A DNA stretch of 64,000 nt from Toxotes chatareus. Lineage: Eukaryota; Chordata; Actinopteri; Toxotidae. The position numbers were made by a program, and so were the translations under genes. The stretch spans positions 144,035 to 208,034 of the forward strand of contig JAFBJY010000295.1 in NCBI GenBank assembly GCA_016801885.1, given 5' to 3'. Shown piece after piece: positions 35,741-47,941 of this stretch (position 1 is its first letter; each line of letters begins with the position of its first letter). The notes below the pieces were generated by a model. That model was not told where the DNA came from. It did not search any database and was given only the letters and a program-made list of their open reading frames with translations.

Positions 35741-36189
35741 GGACAAACACACACACAAACAGATAGATAGATAGATAGACAGATAGATGACACTGCACAC
35801 CATCAACATGAGCAGAGATGGAAACATCAAAGGCATCAAAGGACAAACACACTCACACACACACACATGCTGGTACTTATGTTGACCTTCTGTCAAGCGC
35901 TAATGGTCCAAGATCTCAGGAGATTGCTGAAAAGCAATGCATTGCCGACATGCTACCACACAAAGGCATTTATACGCCATTGTAAAGCCACGCCCACAGG
36001 CGAGAGCACAAACTGCATCAGCCAATCATCATTCCACTCACTTTCTTCTGACCCTTCTCCGAAATTCCCAGTGGGTGAACTTTGAATTTCCTGAATTCCT
36101 GAATTATTTTACTGATTGTGAGAATGATTTCGGCATCCAACAATACAAAGTCACATTAGTTCATCAGAGTTCTCACTCTTTGTACTAAA

Positions 36190-36600
36190 TTCATGTACAA
36201 AACGTACCTCAACTGGCCCCTCTCAATGTGGAGGAGCAGCGGCGACTCAAGCTCCTCCCGGATGACTGAGCTCCTCACCCTATCCCTAAGGGAGTGCCCA
36301 GCCACCCTGCGGAGGAAACTCATCTTGGCCGCTTGTATCCGAGATCTTGTCCTTTCGGTCATGACCCAAAGCTCATGTCCATAGGTGAGAGTAGGAACGT
36401 AGATCGACGGTAAATTCTTCACCACAACGGACGGTACGCATCGACCACATTACTGCAGAAGCTGCACCGATCCGCCTGTCAATCTCACGCTCCGTCCTTC
36501 ACCCACTCGTGAACAAGACCCCAAGATACTTAAACTCCTCCACTTGAGGAAGGAACTCTCCTCCAAGCTGGAGAGGTTTCATAAACCACATGGTGAAACT
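36190..36600 (-). mobile_element. LINE reverse-transcriptase C-terminal fragment
   Basis: The - strand shows VEEFKYLGVLFTSG and REIDRRIGAASAVMWSM (36440-36530), then YVPTLTYGHELWVMTERTRS, IQAAKMSFLRRVAG and SLRDRVRSSVIREEL (36240-36400). This is the C-terminal part of a common fish non-LTR retrotransposon. A stop after FTSG and a frameshift near 36425 mark it as dead. The clade is uncertain. Confidence 0.8.
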
Positions 36601-37030
36601 CACTCATACTCTCACATACCAAAGACTGCCTGACTTAACTTTAACCTACCTTCACAATGCAGCCCTGAAAAAAAAAAAAGTCACATTGTACATTGATGCT
36701 TTGTGCATAAAAATATGTGATTAAAAGAGTGTCTGCTCTGTCTACAAACATGTGGACGCACTCCTAACACAACTCAGCCAACCTATTGTCTATGCAGTTT
36801 GAATACTTGCCAGATAAAATACACACCTCTACATGTAAATTCACTCACACAAACACTTCATCTTTACACAAGATAACCACCAACCTGTAACTTTCACTTA
36901 TTCAAATACATTCTCAACAGACCCTGACCTGACCCATTTCCTCTCACATTCTCTACTCTGACCAAACTCTGCATTTTCACACACTAAAAAACAAACACCA
37001 TGAAGGGAGGAGTCACTCCATGTTTAAAAT
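36600..37030. other. No recognised feature
   Basis: AT-rich stretch with no coding or repeat signal that I can name. Confidence 0.35.
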
Positions 37031-37129
37031 CAAATCATTCCATTATTATTTGATGATCTCTACCTGTTAAACCTCAAAAGCAGCTCTGCAGTGTTTCCAT
37101 CTGTGTTCATGTTGCTGTTTGAGGGTTAA

Positions 37130-37238
37130 GACTTGGTTTCAGGGTTAGAATTGGGTTTTGGTTAGGGTTAGGGTAAGGGCTAGGGAATGCATTATGTAAG
37201 CAAGTATCCTCACAAAGACATAAGTATGTGTGTGAATG
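37130..37238 (+). repeat. TTAGGG-rich dispersed unit
   Basis: GGTTAGGGTTAGGGTAAGGG followed by ATGCATTATGT and GTATCCTCACAAAGACATAA. Related copies are at 42660-42790 (+) and 61797-61857 (-), each at the 5' edge of a repeat A copy. It resembles a frequent fish genomic repeat rather than a telomere. Confidence 0.75.
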
Positions 37239-37998
37239 TGTGTGTTTGTCCTTTGATGCTTTTGATGTATCAACATTCTACAGTCTGATGTCACAGGCTG
37301 CAGTAAGTGGACACACAGCCAGAGACAAGTTCAGAAGTCAAACAGGAGCAGAAACAGTTGGACTGGACAGGACTTGCTCATGATTTAGGAAGAAAGAAGC
37401 ACTCAGATATTTCTGTACAATTATTGACAAGGAAGGGAGGAGCTACTGCTGTTACAAGGACAAGAGGAAACTACAGGAAAGTCCAGATCAGCTCCAAGGT
37501 TTTCAGTAAGTCAGTACATGTTAGTAGTTCATGTCAGTGTCTAGAAGTTAATTTTTTGAAATGTTTTGTCCAAATGATATGTTTGTGAAATTGGGACAAG
37601 TAATCATACCCACAACTGTGAGATATTCTCATGGTTGCTCAACTTCTTAACTTTGTTTTGGTGTGATGCTCTGTAGTTTGTGTTAAAGGAAAGGATTTCT
37701 AGGAAGTCTGTACTGTCTGCAACAAGATCCTTTCTAAAGAAATTCTAATGGAAATGATGGAGCATAAAATCCACAGTCCCTGTCCTGTGGAAAAGTTGAC
37801 TTCCCAGAGTTGAAAAGAAACAAACATGAGGCTTCAACAGTCTGAGTAGATCAAGTTTCTATCTTCCAGGTATTTTTAGTCCAAAATTCTCCTCTTTGTG
37901 TTTCTACACCTAATGTTTCCTTTCAAAGCTGTGGTGGAGAGATGGAAACACAGAGAGGAAATTCTGTACTAATAGATAAAAATTTTGAAGATACTCTG
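37239..37998 (+). repeat. Dispersed repeat A, copy 4 (long form)
   Basis: Core frame intact from the GTG codon at 37307 (DTQPETSSEVKQEQKQLDW ...). The 3' part is shared with copy 1 to about GAGAGGAAATTCTGTACTAA. About 100 bp upstream (from 37036) is also shared with the flank of copy 5. Confidence 0.85.
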
Positions 37999-37999
37999 C

Positions 38000-38630
38000 C
38001 ACTTTAGACTCTCAGCTCTGATTCTTGTTTTCTGCTCCATGCAGCTCATCTACAGGACTGTATTAAGTCCTAGTTGTTGAAGGATCTTAATTATTAAGCA
38101 GTGAAACTATTTCATATGAGGAAATGGTGCATTCATTCTTTGAAATGTTTCCTTTCTTCTGTTTCCTTGTCTTTTGATGATGGTCACTAAGCTCCAAATC
38201 TTGTAGCTGTTCAGAATTCAGCCTCAGTCAGTGTGAGAGAGCTGATATGTTTAAAGGTTCATAGACTGAAAAGGTTCTGAGAAGTTCTCTTGAAAAATGG
38301 ATCCTAAATTTAACTTTGAGGAATTTAATTGTGTGCCTGCTCCAAATGCTATGCTAGGTCTATGTGGAGCAGCTTGTGTGAGACATTATGTTTCTGTTTT
38401 CTATGAAACTATGAATATTATTAGCTGACTGGATGCATAGAACACAAGAGAGATTTGTTTGTGCAGCTAGATGAGACCTTAATGTGTCGACTAACCCTTA
38501 TTTTAAGATGCACACACACTTTGTTCTGCAAGTAGTTATAGTTTGTTATGTCAGAGCAGCATCAGGTAAAACAATGAAGAATGATCAATACAGATCCTGA
38601 TTTGTTGTAAGTCCTATATTCTCCATGATG

Positions 38631-38664
<34 letters not shown>

Positions 38665-39565
38665 TTTATTGAACTGACAAAATCATCTTGACATCTTGAA
38701 AAGAAGGATGAAGGAAAAGTTCTCACTGCAGCAGTTGTAGAATTTTATTATTATGAGCACAATTACACCACAAGAGCCAGTTTGACTCTGTCATTTACAG
38801 GCTCTGTGTTTCCAGTTCACTATTAAACACAATGATGTACTTTATTTCTTCATGATGACTCTTGAAAGTTTTTGAAGAGAGAGGAGAAAATTTCTTCTGT
38901 CATTTTTCCCTTTTTTCTCACAAAACAAGTTTTAAAGATTTTCATGATTTGAAGAAAAACACATTTTCTTTGTGGTCGGAGAAAATGAGGAACTGTTCCA
39001 TCATTTATCCAGAAGTTTCTATAGTAATGTTTTCATTATTCTGTGACTGTGACAGGAGGAGTTCAGTGAATTGATGTGACTCGTCTGTGCTCTGTCACTG
39101 CTCATTTTAATTAAGTATATATTCCCTCTCTGTATTATGATATTGGATTGTAACTCAGCTTTACCACAACACTGTCATTGTACACCTGTATGTTTTGTTC
39201 ACCGTGTTGATCCATCTGTCTTCCTGTATTCATTCTCTCACTCCCTCGCTCACTACAACCACATACACTAAATACACTAAACTGTAGTAAACTGTGGAAA
39301 AGCAAATCCATTATGTGTGAAACATAATGTGTCTGGATGATGTTCAGAGGAAACAGATTTTCTGAATGAATGAGGTAATGAAGTTTATTAACAGCAGTGG
39401 AGGTGGGAGACTGGGGTTTGTATCCAGAGTCCACTCTGTGGTTAGGTTTGGTATTTACAGCTATTTAACAATACACACAAGCTAACTTGCATAATGTCAC
39501 ACACACACATTTCATCAGAGAGACCAGCTCTCAGAAATAATTCCAGCAGTGGAGACAGTCCAACA
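38000..39565. other. No recognised gene; (GT)n run
   Basis: A (GT)n microsatellite lies at about 38631-38659. Open frames at 38862-39074 and 39135-39434 show no recognisable motif. Confidence 0.4.
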
Positions 39566-39847
39566 GGCTCCACATGTTTCTGTGCTGAGAGGAGACTGTA
39601 CTGAAGCTGTCAGCTGTACCATCAGCCTCTGAGGCTGCTCTGCTCTCTGTGTCACACACTGCTACTGTACATGAAGACTGCTGTCAGCTCGGCTCAGCTC
39701 CACTCATCACTAACTTCATTTAGAGCAAACAGAGCTCTGCTGTAACAGGAAGCAGCAGAAAGTCAGAGGCTTCGCCGTGAGGAGCGCAGACCTCTCTGTC
39801 ATGTCAGGTGTTTTCAGGAAGGGACGTCACTTCACAGACCTTCACAA

Positions 39848-40040
39848 CTCGAGTCAGCATCAGACGGACACACGCACAATAAACATCCACGGTAGCTGGA
39901 ATTTCCCTCTCAGCTCCGGTGTTTCCTAGTGGAAAACGCCAGGACATGAAATGAAAAGAGTGAAACGATCCTTTGCCTTGAAATCCAAAGAGGAAAGCGA
40001 CGGCGGGGATCCACACGGTGTGTATCCAGAAGTAAAGCAT
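39848..40040 (-). CDS. Candidate first exon with signal peptide (B2)
   Basis: ATG at 40040 opens MLYFWIHTVWIPAVAFLFGF, a classical signal peptide, followed by QGKGSFHSFHFMSWRFPLGN. The likely donor after TTGTGAA is GGTCTGTG, weaker than the GTATGTG seen in B3. A GC-type donor directly after GGATTTCAAG is an alternative. Its start codon lies 90 bp from that of the divergent + strand exon. No following exon was found in the window. I infer a secreted or type I membrane protein; the family is unknown. Confidence 0.4.
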
Positions 40041-40130
40041 GGTGTCCTTTAATCAGCTGCAAAAGCTCCGCGCTCTTCCCGACGAAGCTCCGTGTTCAGC
40101 GGTTCATTTCCAGAAGAGAAAGCGCTGCAG
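40041..40130. promoter_or_regulatory. Candidate 90-bp bidirectional promoter/5' UTR (B2)
   Basis: The 90 bp separating the two divergent start codons hold several CG dinucleotides (TCCGCGCTCTTCCCGACGAA) in an otherwise CpG-poor window. The same spacing and sequence occur in B3 at 63435-63524. No TATA box was seen. Bidirectional activity is inference. Confidence 0.4.
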
Positions 40131-40283
40131 ATGAAGCCGAGCGGAGGAAGAAATCCCAGTGTGAACGCTGCTGATGAACACAAGAGCTGGAGACTCTGTC
40201 TCTGCTTCTTCTGCTGCTTTCACACGGACATTAGCGACCCCTACCGGAACTGTTATCCAGAGAGGAAGAGACTGTGTCTGTGT
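40131..40283 (+). CDS. Candidate first exon, cysteine-rich N-terminus (B2)
   Basis: Same 51-codon frame as in B1 with one change (RLCLCFFCCFH instead of RLCRCFFCCFH), ending at the consensus donor TGT|GTGAGT at 40284. The frame survives in three segment copies and the donor in two. Protein identity and downstream exons are unknown. It pairs head to head with the signal-peptide exon on the - strand. Confidence 0.45.
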
Positions 40284-41090
40284 GTGAGTCCTCTGTCTCT
40301 GTGTGTGTGTGTGCTCAGTATGTTGCTACTAAAGCAGCGTTTCATGGTTCAGGACTGACAGCAGGACTAATGTGGACAAGTCCAACTCATTTCATTCAGC
40401 TCCACAACCATGATTTGTCACATGGAGTGAAGTGAAGCCAGTGAAGAGGAGGGAATGGGAGGAGGAAGCAACACAAAGTGTTTGCTGGTCTCTGATAGGA
40501 TCTTAGCCAGCAGTTTGTCTCTGTGTTATTCTGTCTCTGCACCGTTAAACATTCATACTCAGGTGGACAGTCACAGTGGACACTGTCTAATGTCCAGAGG
40601 AAAAAAAAAGTTATTTTATCACATATTAAAGCTGTGTGATGTTCACTGACACTGACCATGTGTAGTTTAAATACGTGTGTGCAAGTTTATTTTCCTTCAG
40701 ACAGAAGATGAACTGATTAATGCAGGAAACAACATGAGTCAGACTCAAGTATCTGCCTTTATAATTCTAAATGAGCTGAGGACAAAAGGTGAAGGCGACA
40801 GCTCATATGGAAAATTGGCACATTAAGAAAAAATATATTTTTTCTGTGAATAATATTAGTGCATATTTTCCACTTTTGATATATGATGGTATTATAAAAA
40901 TATTAATGTCTTTTCAGTCTAAAATCCTTCTAGTGTATCTACAGGAGCTGATTAGTCCCATATATACAGTGGTGTTCCAGTATATGTCAGAGGTCAAAGT
41001 GAAGACAGTCTAGTTGGTCTCATTGGATAAAGCCAGTTATCTGTGTGCAAACAAGCGTGACAGCAGATTTATTCCACTTAGCTCTGTCAG

Positions 41091-42060
41091 ATAGATAGAT
41101 AGATAGATAGATAGATATACTTTATTCATCCCTCAGAGGGAAATTGTTGTTACAGCAGCAAGTAAAAGTCACAAAAAGAAAGGAAAGGACAAGTTGACAG
41201 CTAACTGGCAGCACTTAGCAACTCTACAAAATACAGTGTAACAAAATATAAAGACATAAAGAGTGAATGTATATATATATAAATATATATGACAAGAAAA
41301 CAATAATAATAATAATAAGATAAAAAAAAAATATATAAAAAAAATAACAGGCAGGAGAATAATATGTACAATAATATAATATAATATATACAATGTTGTA
41401 AAAAACATAATCTGTCAGGTGTGCAGTATGTACATTTATAATAGATAAATAGTTAGAGCCATGGTTCTCTAAGGGTGATATGTACAGTTGTGCAGCAGTG
41501 TATAGTTATGTACACATAATATACATATACACATAGTCGTAACAGTGAACTGGCAGTTGTGCTGAAGTGTTCATCTGTCACACAGAGGTGAGCTGTTGTA
41601 CAGTTTTATTGCAAATGGTTGGAATGACTCACGTTCCTTCCGACAGCGGAGCTGAATGAGTCTGTTAGAAAAGAGCTCCTCTGTCTCTGCAGTGTGCTGT
41701 AGAGGGGTGTGATGGATTGTCCATGATGGAGAGCAGTTTGTTCAGTGACCTCCTGTTCCTCACTGACTCAAATGTCTCCGTGTCCTGACCAATGATGCTG
41801 CTAGCCTTACGGATGAGCTTGTTCATCCTGCTTGCATCTTTAGCACTGATGTTGCTCCCCCAGCAGACCACAGCACAGTAGATGGCACTTGCAAAAACAG
41901 ACTAGTAGAAGATCTCCAGCATCTTGCTGCACACACTGAAAGATCTGAGCTTCCTCAGAAAATAGAGTCTGCTCATCATTTTTAGAATCATTTTTTTCTC
42001 ATGTTTCTTTTAGATCTCGTTCAACTTCTCTTGTGCTGTTAGACCTTAAATCCACAGAGT
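41091..42060 (-). mobile_element. 5'-truncated LINE with (GATA)n tail
   Basis: On the - strand, RLYFLRKLRSFSVCSKMLEI is followed by a stop and then VFASAIYCAVVCWGSNIS, MNKLIRKASSIIGQDTETFE, RRSLNKLLSIMDNPSHPST and RGALF. This is the C-terminal tail of an L2/CR1/jockey-like polyprotein. The 3' UTR ends in CAATTTCCCTCTGAGGGATG, AATAAAGTATA and TATC repeats at 41091-41118. It sits exactly where B2 and B1 stop matching, so it probably inserted there, with loss of adjoining B sequence. Confidence 0.85.
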
Positions 42061-42580
42061 CCTGCTGTATGTTGGTCTCTTCTCTGCATCACACTGAGAT
42101 AACAGTTACACCTGTCACCTGAATCAAGTAGGAAGCCGATGGTGAAAGTTAAAGCTGACACTATATCATCATGTTCTGGGAGTAGAAGCTGTAAAATAAC
42201 CAGGCTGGATGGAAGGAGGAAGCATTTTTTTCCTCCAACATTATTTCATCATTATTTTCAGTTACTGGTATTTTCTCAGTCTGGATCCAGAAACAAAACT
42301 TTCTTTGTTTACTACAATGTCTTTAAGGTGATTCTTCATCTGTTTGTAACTTTATGTTTTAATTGTATTTCTTTTTTATTTCTCTCTCTTCTGTTGTGGG
42401 GCTCCTGTCTCCTGATCTCCTTCATCCTGGATCTTCTTCTTCACATCCTAAAACAATGACTTATTTTTATGCTGGTGTGAGAGTTTACATGCAAGTGTGT
42501 TTGTTAACTGTGAATCACATTGTGGTTAAGTTTGTGTTTGGGAGATTTCCTCCATATGTTTATGGAAACAGATGAAGGTA
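42061..42580. other. No recognised gene
   Basis: A 106-codon + strand frame at 42139-42459 is hydrophobic at its end but shows no known domain. Confidence 0.3.
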
Positions 42581-42659
42581 TCAGGTCATTCCATTATCTG
42601 ATGATCTCTACCTGTTAAACCATCCAAAGCAGCTCTGCAGTGTTTCCATCTGTGTTCAT

Positions 42660-42790
42660 GTTGCTGTTTGAGGGTTAAGACTTGGTTTCAGGGTTAGAAT
42701 TGGGTTTTGGTTAGAGTTAGGGTAAGGGCTAGGGAATGCATTATGTCAGCAAGTGTCCTCACAAAGACATAAGTACCAGTCTGTGTGTGT
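42660..42790 (+). repeat. TTAGGG-rich dispersed unit, second copy
   Basis: Same layout as 37130-37238, with about 75 bp further upstream also shared (from 42585). Confidence 0.75.
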
Positions 42791-43225
42791 ATGTATGTGT
42801 TTGTCCTTTGATGCTTTTGATGTATCAACATTCTACAGTCTGATGTCAGAGGCTGCAGTAAGTGGACACACAGCCAGAGACAAGTTCAGAAGTCAAACAG
42901 GAGCAGAAACAGTTGGACTGGACAGGACTTGCTCATGATTTAGGAAGAAAGAAGCACTCAGATATTTCTGCACAATTATTGACAAGGAAGGGAGGAGCTA
43001 CTGCTGTTACAAGGACAAGAGGAAACTACAGGAAAGTCCAGATCAGCTCCAAGGTTTTCAGGAAGTCAGTACATGTTAGTAGTTCATGTCAGTGTTTAGA
43101 AGTTAATTTTTTGAAATGTTTTGTCCAAATGATATTTGTGAAATTGGGACAAGTAATCATATCCATAAGCCCAGTGGTTTGATTGTGTGCTTATCATTCA
43201 TGTCTTTTTTTAATGCTGATCATGG
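42791..43225 (+). repeat. Dispersed repeat A, copy 5
   Basis: Core frame intact. The 3' part is shared with copy 1 to TTTAATGCTGATCATG and then truncated. Confidence 0.85.
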
Positions 43226-44205
43226 AAAATATTCCCATTCACAATGTCATTCCCCTGCAGTATAAGGCTGTCTGCAGTCCTTTTCACAGTACCTCCTATG
43301 CCATCTGGTGCTCCCTTCCCATGTGAGGTGGGGAAGAAGTTCCAGGTTGTTCTCTGAAACCTAGAGTTGGAGGGACACTGCACAGGAGAGAAAAGTTATT
43401 CTTGTTTTTGTATTGCTTGCTGGGGCCATCTGACCAAAAGTGAATTGTATCAACTTTTGGAAACTTTCAACAAATATGTTTCAGGACTGGTTCCATGTGA
43501 GTCCAAATGGCAGATGCATCTTGTCGCTTGGATTCTGATTCTGTGCAAAAGCCTGTGTTCTGTTCTTTTGTCTGGTCTGGTTCTGAACTAAGCCCACGTG
43601 TGTTGTTGTTTCTGTCTTTAGTTTGTCTTCATATTGTTTTAGAAGCTCTCCCAGCGTGCCACTGTGTATCGCAAGTCTTGTGTTGAAGTGCATGGTTCAC
43701 CTCTGTGATAGAACATGGATCAGGAGGAAACCTCAGACCACACAAGGACTGAACGACAGTGAGCTTCTCATTCAGTGGAGTCAAATTCATTCATTATTTC
43801 TAAACAGCAGAAATTCACCTGCCCTTTGATTTATAACAGGTTAAATAGATTTGTATCAGGGAAACTAATGGATGGCATCATTATCTCTGAGAGGACACAA
43901 TGTGGTGGGATAGAACAGGACTAAATAAACTGATTAAATATTTGTTTACATCATTTGTTTACAACATTACATCAAATTAAACTGTGAAACAAATGTTAAA
44001 GTGTATTTGAAAGTTGCTACTGAAGGTAAAGGAAAAAGCAAAGGACGACAGGATGAGAGAATCCAGTTCATATGTCCTCCTGACAGAAATGGAGGTTTAC
44101 AGTGATCAGCAGTGGGACACACACTGTTTATTGTCTTCACTAGTAGAATTGATGTGAAGTGTCAGACTCTGTGTCACAGACACAGGTGGAGAGGAGAATT
44201 CAGCT
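43226..44205. other. No recognised gene
   Basis: Frames at 43367-43591, 43481-43693 and 43623-43829 overlap on both strands and show no known motif. Confidence 0.35.
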
Positions 44206-44209
44206 TCTC

Positions 44210-46430
44210 CATTTAATCAACACTGAGCTTTATCCACCTGCACACATCAAACATTATCATTAACAGGAGTATTAACACTACTGTGAACTGACAACATGGT
44301 GTGGAGAGAAGAAGTGGTGTTAATACACTGCAGGCTGAGGTGTGGCTGATGAGGTGATGAGGTGATTGTAGACAGGTGAGCAGGAGCTCTGGAGGAAACC
44401 CAAAGTAAGTCAACCACACCCAGGCCTACACACAAACAGACAAGAACACAGACAAGAACACAGACAAACAGGGGACAAACAAGAAACACTAGGAAGGTTC
44501 TCCCAGAAACACGAGGAAGGAGGGAGAGACTGTCGGCTCCTAACATGACTTTGTACCACGCTCTCCACTAAAAGATGGTGAAGAGAGAAGTTTCTGTGCT
44601 GTATTTTTTCATCCTATTGTTAAGTGACAAAGGCAGATAAATTTCAAATAGAAAATTAACCAAATGTGAATCAGGCCCATTTTCACTCTATACTGACTGA
44701 TTAACAAAATGCTGATTTTATCTATTTAAAATTAAATCTACAACTGTGAAGTCTGCAAAAACTGAAGGGGTCTGAATACTTCCTGTAGCCACTGTATGTC
44801 ACTCTCGCCCTAAGAGCAGTGTTTCATCTGCTGCTTCCTCTTCACATCCCACTGGCTGAAGCTCACAGCTGTTTAATGTCAGTGTAACTGAATCACTTCA
44901 TTTAACAAGTGGAGAATTTGTCAGGCAGCTACATTGAACCAGACATAAAGTATATTTTACTGAGCCCTGTTCATGGCCAGAAATCTGATTTCCAGCTTCA
45001 TGACAAATCTGTCACCAAGAGATGTCACACTTCTTAAAATCCCCCACTGAGTCCACAAGATATCAGTGTAATGTGAATTTAGGTGAAGCACACACACACA
45101 CACACACAAATACACACATTTTGAGTCACAGAACAAATTTCTAAGTATGTGTGATGTGTTTCTTTGGTGAATTACCATAGAAATAACTGCCACTGCTTAT
45201 CAAGCTTTATTTAAGAGGCCAGAAAAGAGAGAGAAGGAGTGTGTGAGAGAGAACAACTCGCTTACTTTGGAAAGTGTCACTAAAATCTACAGTTTCTTAT
45301 TTAAATGGATTAATACTTTTCTTCTTCTTTTTTTGTGTTAAAGGTTTGTCATTGTGTAGCTGTTGATTTAAAGTGCAGGTGTTTCATCTGCTTGGAAATC
45401 AAATTGATTCAATGTTGTACAACAACATAACGTTGAATCAAAGGGAATTTATTTTCTTTTGACACTCGCAAACAGAAAAAAGTCCATTTAATGAAAAGGT
45501 TAAACAGATCTCAATAATGTGATCTGAATTCATTAATAATGTAAAACAGAAAACTCTCAGGACACATCTAAATCATCAGTGGTGAAGCCAGCTGGTTTGA
45601 AAAGTCCCATAATTAGATAAATGGAAATCACCTGTGTGCAGCCAAGGGCTTTCAGGTGATTGTAGTATAAATACACCTGCATCTGGAGGATCCAGCTTTT
45701 GGTGAGTGAGCAGAGAAACTCACCACCATGAAGACAGAACAACACTGAGTGTCTCTGAGAAAATGGGACTGAAAAGCAGAAATCAGTGGCTGGATACAAG
45801 AGAATTTCCAAGTCAATGAACTTCCCTTGAAGAACAGTTAAACCAATCACTATGAAATGGAAGGAGTTTGTGAATGATGTCTGTCTGGAGCAGGCTTGTT
45901 CTAAAAAACTGGCATGTCAGAGAAGAAAACACGAGCAGCTCCAAACAGTTTCACACCATGTTTGTACTTTCACACTCTGATGTTAGCTTTGGTTTCTCTC
46001 TCTGTCTCGTCCTTTTAACAACCTCCTGCAGCAGGAGTCACATTGAATTTGTCACATCTGATGACTCTTCACTTGTTCATAGAAACCAGAAAAAAAATGA
46101 GATTATTGTGGTTCAGTGCTGAGCTTGATAAAATAAAAGGGTTGTATTCCAGAATAAAGCAGTTCAATATCATTTGGAGGTTAAAGTACATGTGTTTTAA
46201 AGTGTAGTGATAATTATAAGTGTAGTGATAAAAATTTGATTTGAGATGTCATCTTTAAAGAAAAAGAGAAAACATCAGAGGTTGAATGAGGTTTGGCACA
46301 AAAAAAATGTTAATCTCTCCTGACTGACAGCAGCAGGTCTGACATATGGAGGAGAGATTATCTCAGGCAGAGATTTAATAGATAAGGGAAATAAAAATGT
46401 GCACAGGTGCATTAACCAGAGGATCTCATA
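44210..46430 (+). repeat. Segment C, copy 2 (C2)
   Basis: Second copy of 17335-19370. It has an insertion of about 135 bp at 45003-45142 (with a CA microsatellite) and one of about 80-90 bp near 46185-46275. The hairpin is eroded and the leader-like frame is shifted. Homology to C1 stops at GAGGATCTCA (46429), exactly where the Polinton-like terminal repeat begins. Confidence 0.92.
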
Positions 46431-46640
46431 AGAGATTAAGAGTACACCCTTCTGTCAAAATGATTGATAACCCTCCCCCAACCCCCGACCGACCTGACCA
46501 TGTGGCCTGAGCCCCGCCCTGTTTATGATTTCACTTCTTACGCACCTCCCACTTGATCCCCGTCCCTTTTCTGACATCACTTCCTCCACCCAACCCCCTA
46601 CATTCATGCCCCTTCTCCGATGTCACTTCCTACACCCCCA
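46430..46640 (+). repeat. Left terminal inverted repeat of Polinton-like element
   Basis: It begins about CATAAGAGATTAAGAGTACA and pairs with the right end, read as CATGAGAGAATAAGGGTACA. Shared downstream words include CACCCTT.TGTCAAAA. It contains three copies of a TGACATCACTTCCT-like motif at about 46526, 46572 and 46618. Confidence 0.75.
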
Positions 46641-47589
46641 CCCACCCAAGACAACATGAGATGAAATAAATATAAAGAAATAGGGAGAATTTTACAACAT
46701 GTTCGTGGCCACTGGGAGGCATCTCAAAGCATCAACCATCAATTTAACAAATGTTACTCTTTGTTTGTATTCAATCTCAACTCTGGAGAAGTCAACAACG
46801 CTTTGTCCCCCATTTCCAATGAAAATCTAAGACTGGAGATGAGATTCAGAGTTCCCCTGCCCCCACACTACCACTCTGTTTGTGTACGCTTGTTAAGATT
46901 CCATTTTGGAGATCAACTCTAAACGACAGGTGCTGGTGGATTATTATTAACTATAAAAAAAAAAAAAAAAGGGATAATCATTAGCTGGATGATGTATTTT
47001 GCAGTGTGTGGGCCTCGGACCAGCTGCCCTTGCTGACTTAGAACCCCCGCGTACTTTATCATCAACACACACCTGTCTCACATGCTTGGTGAACACTGGC
47101 TGGCATAACCACCTTTTTTGACTCTTACGGTCTGCCCCTTGACTTTGCTCATTACCCTTCAAGTATCTTGCAGTTTTTGGAAAACTGATCTACTGAAATA
47201 TTATACCGACAGCTTCAACCAATCGACAGCTGCAACATCCCCTGTCCACCACCTGTGGCCAAAACTGCATTTATCTTCTCTGCCAGCGGGCCTGCGGATC
47301 ATCGCTTCGATGGGTACTGTCTTTGTACCACCTGGATGCATCCAAAAATGATGACTGTCTCTGACTTTGTGAAAAAATACAAACACTGTATCTGAAAGTC
47401 TACACCCTGTGACTCTTTTACCCACCTGACTTGCTTTTTACAAATGTTTAAAGATTAATACAGATGATCCTATTTGATTTATTTTCTTCCCCCATTTTTT
47501 CCTTATAAAATGCATAATAAAAAAATGTACCGTAGACTTGTGAACACTGATGAACAAAGATTATATTAAGAAAAGGACAGACTATAAGT

Positions 47590-47940
47590 CATTTGTTACA
47601 TTTATGGGGAAAAGTTGATCCATGCAGAAGGTTTTTCCTGTCTTTTATCCTCTCCTCTTCCAGTGGTCTAATCCATCGTGGAGAGGTTTTCTTCTCTACT
47701 TGGTCTTCCACCTGCCAAAGGCCAGGCATGTCGTCCGTTTTGAGACGACGAAACTGTTGATGTGCATATTTTTATTTTTTCATAAGAACTCAATCCGCGT
47801 TCACTTAAAATCTCCCTCATTTGAACATCCAAATCCTCTTGGCTGTCTGATAGAAGTAGAAGATTCAGGGCGGGTCAGACGGCTCAACTGCTGGGGTGAA
47901 AGGAGAAACATTTTCTGGGTCATCTTCAGAGACATTTTCT
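47590..47940 (-). pseudogene. Unidentified Polinton-like frame left of the Tc1 insertion
   Basis: It begins MSLKMTQKMFLLSPQQL on the - strand, just inside the Tc1 target site, and contains EDLDVQMREILSERGLSSYE and WQVEDQVEKKTSPRWIRP in shifting frames. The layout loosely recalls a short conserved gene seen near pX-like genes in fish Polinton-like elements. I cannot assign a function. It lies downstream of the pX-like gene and in the same orientation once the Tc1 is ignored. Confidence 0.4.
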
Positions 47941-47941
47941 A

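Larger units (their letters stand above)
39570..41090 (+). repeat. Segment B, copy 2 (B2, most complete)
   Basis: The left half (39570-40087) matches only the inverted copy B3. The right half matches B1 fully and B3 in part. A CG-containing core (about 39980-40110) lies between two divergent candidate first exons. The match to B1 is broken at 41090 by a LINE tail. Confidence 0.92.

Noticed and set aside
37140..37180. Possible interstitial telomere
   Set aside because: Only two to three imperfect TTAGGG units, embedded in a dispersed repeat also found at 42660 and 61797.
47118..47425. Candidate capsid or protease gene at the left end of the Polinton-like element
   Set aside because: Frames of about 75 codons on both strands, but no protease triad or capsid signature could be made out by eye.
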